The translations under genes were made by a program, and so were the position numbers. A DNA stretch of 64,000 bases from Macrolepiota albuminosa (Eukaryota; Basidiomycota; Agaricomycetes; Agaricales; Agaricaceae), in the NCBI GenBank assembly GCA_027475525.1, contig JAMWFC010000067.1, positions 124,001-188,000 of the forward strand. Reading direction: 5' to 3'. Under the pieces are notes generated by a model that saw nothing but the letters and a program-made list of their open reading frames with translations, did no database searches and was not told the DNA's origin. Of this stretch, positions 12,261 to 22,693 are shown piece after piece (positions within the stretch are counted from its first letter, which is position 1; every line of letters starts with the position of its first letter).

Positions 12261-12559
12261 TCGATGGCTTCGAAATTTTCGAGGTAAATAGGATTACTTC
12301 TCGTGTTGGATCGAAACCTAATGTAACGTTCTTGCCTGCTTTTCGTCAGTAGATCTATTGTCCTGTCGACTTGCTGAAATGTATCATTTGATTAAACCTG
12401 CACTTAAGAGGACTCGCGACAAGTCTTGTCACATGTTTAAAATATTCATCCTTCAAGAAGGTGATTTTTAGGTAGGTGAGCTTGACGCTGAAGTACGGTC
12501 ACGAAATATATTCGAAGATGGAAATGACCGCGGCGGATCTGGAGGTCTCTTCTTCGATT

Positions 12560-12700
12560 GTTACTATGTTACTATTCTGTTATCTACCTCCGCTAAATTA
12601 ATAGCTAAGGACGGATCTGTAAGGATACGCCTCGATAGACCTAGTAAGTAGTATATGAAAAATGGGCAAGTGGGGTAGCATCAAAACCCCATAGGGAAAG
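12560..12700. repeat. Degraded dispersed repeat, copy 1
   Basis: Shares interrupted similarity with 27238-27380: GTTACTATGTTA, then TATCTACCT-CGCT, ATAGCTA-GGAC, and TAGACCTA, ending at AAGTGGGGTA. Both copies lie downstream of + strand genes. Confidence 0.4.
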
Positions 12701-12848
12701 CTTGCCACCACTGCAAATGAAATACACAGAGTTGCGCAATGACTACACTAGAAATGAGATGAAATTACAAGTTTTATCCCTCGCAGCAAGCCTTTGAACT
12801 TGACCCCATATGCGTCCGGCTAATCGAATGGCAGTGCCACAAAGAGGC

Positions 12849-13004
12849 AAAAAGATGAGCCTGTCGCTTGATCTCGGGGGTTGGTTTCTTGCGAGAAATA
12901 TCCCTTCTCAATTAGTTCTAGAAATAAAAAGATGAGCCTGTCGCTTGATCTCGGGGGTTGGTTTCTTGCGAGAAATATCCCTTCTCAATTAGTTCTAGAA
13001 ATAA
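12849..13004. repeat. Perfect tandem duplication, period 77 bp
   Basis: 12849-12927 equals 12926-13004 without mismatch (79-bp match, period exactly 77). It is one of six such duplications in the window; see the finding on assembly joins. Confidence 0.95.
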
Positions 13005-13036
13005 GGGATGGTATAAGTGATTTTAAATGGTTTGGT

Positions 13037-13102
13037 AAGTGGGGTGGGGTGGGGTGGGGTGGGGTGGTGGTTGTTGTTCTTGTTGTTGTTGTTGTTGTTG
13101 TT
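13037..13102 (+). repeat. GGGGT and TTG microsatellites
   Basis: About five GGGGT units are followed, after a few bases, by a run of TTG triplets. Both are simple repeats in the promoter-distal region of the MYND gene. Confidence 0.9.
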
Positions 13103-13346
13103 GGGTATGTATTGAACTGCATACAAAATGGACGCGGGTCTGCCTAAGGTTGTTCGAGAAAAGTGAAGTTCGCCGCCAGGTTGACATCATCTCGCACAGA
13201 CCCAGACGGATTGTGGTATGGTAGTGCGTACGTATGTAGTATATTCCTGATGCCCAAATGACGCTTTGAGGTGAGTTTTATTTAGCACGTGCACCTGTCG
13301 AGAGTTTTTATCCCCGAGTCAACCGTACCTGCTTAGCTAGCCCTTT

Positions 13347-13353
13347 TATATAA
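13347..13353 (+). promoter_or_regulatory. TATA box of the MYND-finger gene
   Basis: TATATAA lies 47 bp upstream of the ATG at 13400, followed by a CGTCCGTCCTGTC stretch. It is a plausible core promoter. Confidence 0.5.
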
Positions 13354-13399
13354 GTACTCGACCGTCCGTCCTGTCAAAAGTCAATATCCGTCTTGCACT

Positions 13400-15290
13400 A
13401 TGATTGACTCTGTGAAAGCCTTCAATGCCTTGCCTCGGCGCCCCTCACTTGCGCCATCTGGTAAAGTCTCTAACAACTGGTACTTTGATCTACGCTACGT
13501 GACGCTTCAACCGCCTGCCCATGTCCTCTTTCTTGTACAGCTTGACAGTTCCTTTGTCCATATAGAACGTCTCCCTCATGATGTTGATACTACCAGTAAC
13601 AAAACGCTCTTCTACTTTCCCGAATCACCAACCGCAGCGGCTCCTGACATTTGCAGGGCGCTGATCCATTCGTTCTTGAGTAGTTGTGGAAGGAAGGACG
13701 TCTTTGACCCTCAAGCACCTTTCAAGCTCACGACCTCGGAGAACTTGCTCGCCCTCGCTGTAGGGGAAGAGTTCAAGCGCATGGGTGTACGTAATGAGCT
13801 CTGCAGGATCGGTATTGCCGCTGGGAACCGTACAACAGCCACTGTTCAGGCTGCGTTCTACAAGATTTGGGAGGGGCTCGTTCAGGCTTCTGGATTTGGC
13901 CCCGTCGCTGCCATCATGAACGCCCCAGAAGCTATCCACTTCTCAAACTTATGTCTCGCAGAATGGCCTAGCGACCTTGATTTTGATGAGGAAGCCATGG
14001 AGCTCAATAGAGCTATCTTTTACACGCGCCAGCTCGCGACGTTGCAAGTTGTGGATAACAATACCCCGCCAATGGATTTCAAGCAGGCTCTATCAGGTGT
14101 TATGGATCTCCTGAGCAGGAAACCTCTTGCTGTGGTTCAAAGGGAAGCGGACGCGGGAAATGCAATGTCAGCAATCGACTATGCTTTACGGTATGCCCCG
14201 TGGTAATTCGATTGTCTTGGTCCATTGATTGTGACATCTTTATAGTCTTTCAGCTGGTTATGCAGGTAAACCAGACCGCGAAGGTTTCCGCCGCTACTTG
14301 GTTAGCGTCATCACCAGCGACACGGCATCCAATCTGGACAAGGCAAGGGCACACGGCCTTCTCATTGATTGGCATATCTCGGTATCTGCAGAATCTATCT
14401 ATGCACGATATCTTCACGCAGCCGCTCACCATGCCAATGAAAGCGTGCGCCTAGCTGGGAAAGCCTTCTCTGCGGTGCTGTGGTTTGCGTCCAAAACCCT
14501 GGAGCCATTGTCGGAGCGGGCCCTTGATCTGTGTGTGCAGTATTCAGATGTATGGGACGCGTACAAGAAACGAAATGAGGAGATTGATCGGGATACTGCT
14601 CAGGCTGAGAAGAAGAAGGCTAAGAAGTCGAACAGATATGTCTGTGCGGCCGTGGATTGTCTGATCCAGGCTGATAAGGGAAAGCTTCTCTCTCAGTGTA
14701 GGGTTATATATTTGTTCTGTTGCGGTCTGTGCTGACGCTGGTTCGACCCATTAGGTGCGGGTAAATGTGACCCAGATAAGAAACCGAGCTACTGTAGCAA
14801 AGAGTAAGTCGTTTCCGCCAACTTCCTGAGGTCCGTGCAGTTGCTGACGACCGATTTGTTTAAGTTGTCGTATGTGCTGGAGGTTTCTACAAGTTTGATA
14901 ATACTGACCTAGAATCTGTGACCTTGTCTTTTTAGAACGCGCGGTGAGTCTTGTTGCCCAGCATAATTCAATAAGTTCTAATCGCATGGTCCGTCTTAGG
15001 ATTGGAAAAACCACAAGTCGTTCTGCAAACCCGGCGCTGCATGCTCCATCCTTGAGAAAGGCGAGGTCCTCCCAATAACCAGTCAGACTGGCATGCAAGG
15101 CATCAGTATTCCCATCGTTGGCCCCAACGGAAAGACAGTGGTCGTTCGTTCATCCTCGGTGTCTCCGGAAATGTTGAAGGAGGTACGAAAAGCTTCAGAG
15201 GAGCATGCGGCGCCTTCAACTGGAACCGGTGAAAATAGGAGCTTTGGTAGGGTTAGTAGCATTCAGTTCGAGAATTTCTCGCTTGATTGA
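13400..15290 (+). CDS. MYND-type zinc finger protein (spliced)
   Basis: The first exon is open for about 265 codons from the ATG at 13400 (MIDSVKAFNALPRRPSLAPS). Later exons continue through SAGYAGKPDREGFRRYLVSV and a Lys-rich helix. Short exons near 14640-15030 assemble a C-terminal MYND finger: a Cys pair in YVCAAVDC, a C-x3-C around SQCAGKC, PSYCSKECQ, and DWKNHKSFCK. The spacing C-C-C-C-YC-xxC-Q-DW-xxH-xxxC is that of zf-MYND, a protein-interaction finger. The N-terminal ~400 residues have no domain I recognise; some helical repeats (AESIYARYLHAAAHHANESV) resemble Sel1-like units. The tail ends SIQFENFSLD. Cellular role unknown. Confidence 0.8.
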
Positions 15291-16074
15291 TTTGGTACAC
15301 CAAAAACATGATGCTTCTGTCGTTTCAGCGACCCTTTTTGAATCCGCACATTATTAAATCATGGAGAGGAATCGGCGTTAATTCTTCATTACTTGTGCAC
15401 CGAAATTTCTTTCTCGTGCCTATACTAGTCTACAAATGATGTCAGTAATGTAGTATGGAGTCATGAGTAGCTATTAGTGAGGTTGCACGGGGTCGTATTT
15501 ACTCAGCGAGGAAAGAAACATCGGTTGAATTGCTCAACCAAGATTAGCATCTCAGAGGCTTGTGTTGGGCTCATGGCTTGTCTTGCTCCGCAAAGCTTTG
15601 AATAAACCCTCGGACTCGAGGACTGAATAAGCAACCAAAGGAAAAGATTACGAAGGTTGGGCGATATCGATATTGCTTGAAGTGACAAGCCAGAGAGTAA
15701 GCCGTCCACTCCAATGGCGGGACAATGGATTTCGGATGATGACTGTGGCGAGAGCGTTTAACCATCTCACCGAGAAGCTAGGTGTATGGGTGCATGGAGA
15801 TGTCATCGTTCGTTAGGGATGAGAATATGTAAGAGAAGGGTTTTGAATTATTCCGCGGGCGTTGAGTTCTATTCTTTTGTTTGGAAATGGGATATAGGAA
15901 TTAGCACTTGTCCACGAACAAAGGTATTTAGGGGAAAAATAGAGATAGACTTGGCTAAGCGAGTCAGAAACTAAGGGATATGATAGGGGACAAGAGGTGG
16001 GAGGGGGTGATCCAGACATAAAATGGAGAAATAGAGTCCACATTCTTATGCTCCTTTGCTGGGTATTCCTGTAT
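15291..16074. other. Intergenic region between convergent genes
   Basis: This is the 3' space between the MYND gene (+) and the 3-beta-HSD-like gene (-). Open frames on both strands overlap and show no family signature. Confidence 0.5.
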
Positions 16075-17757
16075 TCAAGACAGTGACGGAGTCAAGTCCA
16101 ATTCCATCTTATGGTTATCCTCAGCATTCGCCTTCTGAGCTTTGTTCAAGCCAAAGCTAAGGCTTACGCCTGCAAGGCCCGATCTTCTCCCTGACCGGCC
16201 AACACCATCCTTGTGCTCCTCTACGGTTTTATGCAACCCTTCAAACGTGGTCCATACGCCTCTGTATCCCAATCCTCCTTTTTCGGGGGGTAGTCGAGCA
16301 CGTGCGTCATCAAAGATTAAATGTACTGAAGTGAGGGCGAAGAGCGACGGTTGTAAATTTATGATATCACCATTAAGTGGAGGGAGCAAGTTCTCGACAG
16401 AAGAGCCGAGATTAGTCGTTAGTAGGTGCCGCGCAACATAATACCATTCGACAAAAGTTGCGATGAACAGCATTAATGTCGGAGACACATTCGGAAAGGT
16501 GCATTCTCCATTAGTGAGCGTCTCCAGAGTTGTATACACATCGCCGTACGTAAGTAACGGTCCAGGGTCTGCCACAACGAATGCCTGGCCACCAATATCT
16601 GGATTTTTGCTACCCATTTGAAGCTCCACAAGGCGCTGTTCGTAACATAGGTGTGCAAGTACGCAGTTTTCAACGTAGCAGAATGATTGCATGGTATTGG
16701 CAACCCAAGTTGGGTTCGTCTGTCGCACAAGGTATGCCCCGCAGAGCATATCACCACGGGGTCCAAATACACCGTTTCCAGGACGAATGCAGCCAGTCCT
16801 GAGTTTTCTCGACGTTCCTGAGTCTGGATTATCAGCGGCACGCACAATCCTGTCAGCTTGTAACTTTGTAACAGCGTAATTGGAGAAGAATTCATTATGT
16901 CGCTTGGGAAGAGCTGCCTCATCATCGTTGATAATTTGTACCGAAAATTTGGGCTCCTTTTCCCAAGGCCACAGGAAGAATCGGGAACGACGGACGCCGA
17001 TTGAGCCGGAAGAAGTGTATATGAGGATGCTTGCTCCGACGGATCGAGCACTGTTCACAATGTTCTCCGTACCACGCACATTGACATTGGCAGACCTCGA
17101 CAAAAACATTTCATATCGTTCATAGAAGCGGATATTGGCTGCCGTATGAAATACAGTCAGCTCCGGCAGCGGCGAGGACACAGATGGAGGCCAAGGTGCA
17201 TTAAATGCAGCCTCGACAGCAGCTCTATCGGAAACATCCACCTGAATGAACACGACGCCCTTGTTCTGAGCTTCAATAAGGTCTTGGCGCACTGGAGGTC
17301 GTATGTCAAGGATCCGAATTGAATTTGGATCTTCCCCACGTTCTAGAAGCGATGCGATAATCCAACCACCCAAAAACCCTCCCTGGCCAGCGTAAGGAGT
17401 CAATTGGCGGGTAGCCGAAGTTTGTTAACGCACCCCTCCAACCACGATATACCTTCGACCAGTCTTTGGAGGCAGGTGCTCGTTTATGGCTATCTTAGGC
17501 GATTTCTCGAGCTGCGCGGCTGCGTCACGAACACACTCTGGGGTCCATCGTCTGGGCGAGAGAGCGACCGCTTCTTCTGGTAGGCGAAGCAGACGCCTGT
17601 CGTTCAGCCACACGTAAAGAAGTATAAAAAGAATGAAGATGGGACCAATAAAGGCCAGTAATCCCATGAGTGGACCTGAGTGTGCTTTAAGCTTATGATG
17701 GAGAGGGAGCAAAATAAGATCACAGTGTTCCTGTTTTAGACTTTGAAAGTTTTCCAT
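16075..17757 (-). CDS. Membrane-anchored NAD-dependent epimerase / 3-beta-HSD family enzyme
   Basis: The ATG at 17757 gives an N-terminal segment with one strong membrane helix (GLLAFIGPIFILFILLYVWL), then a basic linker and the Rossmann start RYIVVGG. A short intron (about 17407-17438) joins this to GGFLGGWIIASLLERG, restoring the G-x-x-G-x-x-G NAD-binding motif. Further family marks are an acidic residue after the second strand (IRILDIRPP), FHTAAN, NVRGTENIV, the catalytic S/Y-x3-K region (YTSSGSIG and NYAVTKLQAD) and RPGNGVFGP. Length and order resemble sterol-4-alpha-carboxylate 3-dehydrogenase (Erg26-like), but substrate residues cannot be assigned, so a sterol role is only likely. The protein is about 550 residues and is expected to be anchored in the endoplasmic reticulum. 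Confidence 0.82.
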
Positions 17758-18337
17758 TCAATTATACATTGAACGATTTTCCATGCGCAATCTTCAAGGG
17801 TTTGGCGCTTTTGTATCATCATCTCACAAACTTATGCAGACTAGAATTTCCCAAGATCAACACAAGAACTTTTCATGACATGGACGACATATGCACGTGA
17901 CTCCTTCACTTAGTCGCGCCGTTTTTTTTTGCTACATTTCCCAAGTTTGATCCATTTCGTTTATTAGTATGTTTCCTCTACGACATTTGTACAGCAGGTA
18001 TCAATACATTTCGTCTATCGGCTCTCGACGTATCGCCTTGTGAAAGTAAGTGCCTACCTAACACACATCAATCAATGTATTAGTAGCAAATTAATAGTCC
18101 TAGAAATGCACCAACAAGGCATTGAAACAACACATACAGGAATGAGTGTACAGTACACTACATTAGGACTTTTGATGGATTGGCCATCGTGTTATAGAAA
18201 GATCTGTATACCCGACCCATCGGCTGGAAAGTAAGCTTAAGTAATTATGGTGGCTATGCCATTGTTTGTTTCTGCATTTCACGCGGTAAATTTCTGAGCG
18301 AACGTCAAATTTGATTCCCCCGATCTAAGAACCATCC
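17758..18337. other. Divergent intergenic region
   Basis: This is the promoter space between the 3-beta-HSD-like gene (-) and CTP synthase (+). It includes a T-run near 17921-17929 and a CCCCCGATCTAAG leader before the CTP synthase ATG. No other gene was seen. Confidence 0.5.
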
Positions 18338-20772
18338 ATGACCAAGTACATCATAGTCTCTGGAGGCGTCGTTAGTGGTATCGGGAAGGGCGTTATTGGT
18401 ACGATCACCGGCCTATATTGTATTGAACTTGTGTTTAGAATGCCTATATTCATCAGCCTCATCCACGGGTCTACTGTTGAAGACCACTGGATTAAAGGTC
18501 ACCGCTATCAAAATTGATCCATACATGAACATAGATGCTGGCACTATGGCGCCGACTGAGCATGGTAAGCTGGCTTATAGCTACCAAGAACACTATCGTT
18601 AATTAATGTTGTTAGGTGAGGTGTATGTCTTAAATGACGGGGGGGAGGTAGACTTGGACTTGGGAAATTATGAACGTTATCTCAACGTGACCTTGTCGCG
18701 CGATAACAATATCACAACGGGAAAAATCTACAGGCATGTCATTAACAAGGAGGTTAGGAACCGAAGTTTAACTTCTTATCTTGCGTTGATTATCATCATT
18801 GATCATCATTGTAGAGAGAGGGAGAATACCTAGGAAAGACAGTCCAGGTATGCTTGACGTTCGAGGCTGTTCCATTATGTGCCTACCTCTTTTAGATCGT
18901 TCCACATATAACGAATGCAATTCAAGATTGGATCGAACGCGTCGCGAAAATTCCTGTTGATGAGTCTGGTGAAGAGCCAGACGTCTGCATCGTGGAGGTG
19001 CGGTGTTTTTTTATCTTTTGGGCACTGAGGTGTGACTTACGCGATATCTGTCATTCTATATCAGCTTGGTGGTACTGTTGGTGATATCGAATCAGCTCCG
19101 TTCGTGGAAGCCATGCGACAATTCCAATTTCGCGTTGGATATGAAAACTTTGCTTTGATTCATGTGTCATTGGTCCCAGACCTTCACGGAGAGCAAAAGA
19201 CGAAGCCTACACAAACGACAGTTCACTCGTTACGAGGACTCGGCCTACTTCCCGACTTGGTACGCTATGAGTGGGTCGAGAAATCAATTTATTCAGCGCC
19301 CTGTAGATCGCTTGCCGCCTCCTTGTACCACAACCCCTCCAACCTGCCACAAAAGCCAAGATATCCATGTTCTGTCATGTCTCGTCCGAACAGGTGTTCG
19401 GCGTTCATGATGTGTCATCAGTTTACCATGTTCCCCTCCTTCTCAGATCACAAGGCATTCTTGAATTCCTTCGCAAACGTCTCCGGCTAGATACCATTCC
19501 AATTACGAAGGAGATGACAGCCAGAGGTGCTTCATTGGAGAAAAGATGGACTGACTTAACGTCTGGGTACGTTATACCCTCTCATTTTCACAACTTCAAC
19601 CTGACTAAAGGTCTCGCAGGCAGGAGCGCCTATTTGAAACCGTCACTATCGCCCTTGTCGGCAAATACACAGATTTGAAAGACTCTTACATGTCTGTAAC
19701 AAAATCATTAGAGCACTCTGCGTTTCGTGTCCATCGAAAACTCATCATCAACGTCCGTCTTCTGATATCCTTCTCCTAATTGACCGCGTTGATGATCTTC
19801 TTCCAATAGTGGGTAGAGTCTTCAGATCTGGAGCCCGAAACACAGGACAACAATCCTGCCAAGTATCATGATGCATGGCGAGCCGTGGTCGGTGCTGGGT
19901 ATGAGTCGCTTGTTATTCTTATCTTATAGGGATGATTACTGAGCTTGTGATAGTGGTATCCTTGTCCCTGGTGGATTTGGCAATCGTGGCACAGAGGGCA
20001 TGATATTGGCTATTAAATATGCTCGTGAACAAAAGATACCTTTCCTGGGCATTTGCCTTGGTTTCCAGCTGGCTGTTATAGAATGGGCACGACATGTACT
20101 CGAAATACACGGTACCGCTTCTTTTGCCTTCTTGTGTTCCATATTTTACGTCCTTTCTTGTAGACGCGACGTCATCAGAATTCGATACTGATGCAAAGCA
20201 TCCTGTCATTATTTTCATGCCGGAAATTTCCAGAACTCATATGGGTGGGACGATGCGCCTAGGTCTTAGGCCCACTGTGTTTGAAGAGGGCACTGAATCC
20301 TGGTCCCAGGCCAGGAAGCTCTACGGTGGGGCTGACAAAATATGGGAACGTCATAGGCACAGATACGAGGTCAATCCGAAGTATGTCGAACAGTTGACAA
20401 ACAGTGGCTTGGTATTCTCTGGTAAAGACGAGAAGGGGGAGCGTATGCAGATACTTGAACTGCGTGGTAAGTTTTTTGTCTTCTACACTTTCTTAATTCA
20501 CGTCGAACGTCACATTAGATCATCCTTACTTCCTGGGCTTGCAAGCACACCCCGAGTTTTGTACACGACCACTCAACCCATCACCTCCCTTCCTTGGATT
20601 TGTCGCCGCGTCAGCAAGCCCTCAAGTATTTGCCGAGGAGCTTGAGCACCAAAGATTGAAATTCCGACCTCCACATCCCGCAGACGCGATGGTGAGCGAA
20701 GCGATTTTGAGGAACGACATATCGGAAGTCCGGGTCAATGGGAATCTTTCTACATCCGAGACGTCCGCATGA
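18338..20772 (+). CDS. URA7: CTP synthase (spliced)
   Basis: The enzyme aminates UTP to CTP with glutamine and ATP. The ATG at 18338 gives [20 protein letters not shown], the N-terminal synthetase P-loop. Later exons give [59 protein letters not shown] and HVSLVP. The C-terminal glutaminase domain is seen in [11 protein letters not shown], the nucleophile region [17 protein letters not shown] (Cys in CLGF; many homologues have CLGM), and the HPEF region in the last exon ([20 protein letters not shown]). About ten short introns are needed; the stop is at 20770-20772. All main motifs are present, so the gene looks intact. Expected in the cytosol, where the enzyme often forms filaments. Confidence 0.95.
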
Positions 20773-21145
20773 TCCGGCACTGTCACGGAGGAGCGTCGAG
20801 TAATAGAGATGAGCGCCTCACTAATATATAGAAGTCATTTTAGTCACTTTGAAGCATTACCCAGCTAAACACTGTACCTGGCTGTAGGTTCTTCGACATG
20901 TTTTGTGTGCATATATAACGCAGGTTTCGGATGATTCGACCACTATCTGAGCATAAGACCCTAGGTAAGAATGATTTCGATGCCTTGATCGTGATCAAGT
21001 TGTGTGTTTCAGCCTTATGCTTCCCATGTCTTTCGGTATTTGCATATCTCGTGGGAAGCCCTCTGAACCTACGCCACGTCATCTGAACAACTTGTCCGGA
21101 TCTCAAGGAGTTACTAGGAGCAATTTGTATTCAACCCCTTTCTTT
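20773..21145. other. Short intergenic region
   Basis: This is 3' space of CTP synthase and upstream sequence of the F-box gene. An in-frame upstream ATG near 21002 could extend the F-box protein by 48 residues, but that leader has no family signature. Confidence 0.45.
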
Positions 21146-22425
21146 ATGGCTAACCCTGCCTTGCCCTTCGAAATAGTTCTCGCTATACTCTCCAATCTCA
21201 AAGATCAGCGCATGGACCTCCAGAGCTGTGCTTTGGTTTGTGATCGATGGCGTGCACAATCTCAGGCCTACCTTTTCCATTCAGTCATCCTTACGACGGC
21301 GCACCAATGTCAACGACTTCGAGAACTCGTTATCAGGTCATCGTCCATAGTTTCTTCTATCAAAGAAATTACTTTTGACGTCGACATTGGACTCCCGAGT
21401 AATTGTATTGGCGCCCTGGACGCAATGGCAACAATACTAAGGTTCCTGAAGCTTGAAGTTCTGTCTTTAAGTGCATCTTCCCAGGACGATCAGAGAGACC
21501 TCCCGCCGATGCTTTGCGAAGCTATTGCTTTCAGCCTCGGTCAGCCCTCGATATCTTCGTTCAGGTTACGGGGTCTCTCTCTCAACAAGATCGACTTCCA
21601 GAACCTGTTTATACATTCTCGGGCCTTGCGACACCTTTCATTATCGAACGTGTCCTGTAGACCCTCTGATGATGAACATTCCGAAGGGGTCCTAGTTTTT
21701 CGCCCCGGCATCGAGGAGTTGGTGGTGGAACTGGAGGATGCGCGCATACTTGAATGGTTTGGTCAAGCGCAGAGTTGTGTCAATTTGACTTGTCTGCGGT
21801 CTCTGACCATTGTGTATGATATGAACGAAGCACAACATGAATTGATCAATGTCATGTTGAGGAGAGCTGGCGCTTGTCTCGAAGACCTTTGTTTGAGGTG
21901 TGTTAGTGGTATGTCCGACTCTCGTATCTTTCCTTATAAACTTACCTAAGAGAGGTAGAACGACACCTCAAGGACGGTATATGCCTGAACCTCGTGTGTA
22001 ATCCTAACCTGCGCTCACTGCGCCTCAACCTCGCGCCCAATGCACGATACGTCGCCAGTCGTTGCCCACCTAAATGGGTGCTGTCAACGTTAGAACGTTT
22101 TCACTCGCCTGTCGCGATCAAAGAACTGGTGTTAGACATTGGTATCGTTGATTCAATGTCGTTTGAGCGAGCGGATTACAGCAGATGGCGTTGTATGGCC
22201 ATAGCACTCTCACGATTTTTGTTTCCTTCGCTGCAATGTGTTAGAATTCTGGCCACTGATCCTATCCTCAATCTTCCTTTGGTCGAGGCCTTGGCAATGC
22301 AGGCAATCAAAGGGCTGGGGGTACCATGGACACTGATCCTATCCTCAATCTTCCTTTGGTCGAGGCCTTGGCAATGCAGGCAATCAAAGGGCTGGGGGTA
22401 CCATGGAGATAGAGATAACGAATAA
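21146..22425 (+). CDS. F-box protein, C-terminus altered by a 77-bp duplication
   Basis: From the ATG at 21146 the protein begins MANPALPFEIVLAILSNLKD, followed by CALVCDRWRAQSQAYLF: the fungal F-box pattern (L-P-x-E-I ... C-x-x-V-x-x-x-W). The rest is a leucine-rich, repeat-like region (LRHLSLSNVSC, LEDLCLRCVS, LRSLRLNLAP). A short intron near 21920-21952 joins CVS to EVERHLKDG. F-box proteins recruit substrates to SCF ubiquitin ligases; the substrate here is unknown. The last ~20 residues are read through a perfect 77-bp tandem duplication (22254-22407) that shifts the frame. With a single copy the frame would stop at the TAG at 22410-22412, straight after the unit. The annotated C-terminus is therefore unreliable. 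Confidence 0.75.
22254..22407. repeat. Perfect tandem duplication, period 77 bp, in F-box gene
   Basis: 22254-22330 equals 22331-22407 exactly, with mismatches immediately outside on both sides. It shifts the frame of the F-box gene. Confidence 0.97.
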
Positions 22426-22693
22426 TGGCGAGTCAAAGATGCTCGGACGCTGAACTATATATATCTGGAATTCATTACAATCGGATTTCGTAATTTCTCA
22501 GCTTTTGGCGGCACATAACCTGGATTTTGGGGAGTTGTGTCTACTAATACTCAAGTATGGTAAAACGGATACATGAGGGATTATACGGTACTCTACAAAG
22601 TTGAAATATAGATATCTGTATATGTATGAGGGGTCTAGCCACCTCTCATTCGCTCAACTGCGCATATTGATTCATCAGAATGAATCGTGAGAT

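Larger units (their letters stand above)
12261..13399. other. Intergenic region with repeats, no gene
   Basis: This stretch contains a degraded dispersed repeat (about 12560-12700, related to 27238-27380), a perfect 77-bp tandem duplication (12849-13004), a GGGGT microsatellite (13037-13066) and a TTG microsatellite (about 13070-13102). Short open frames across the microsatellites are not believable. Confidence 0.6.

Noticed and set aside
13039..13224. Open frame over the GGGGT/TTG microsatellites
   Set aside because: It is a Gly/Trp/Cys-run peptide produced by simple repeats.
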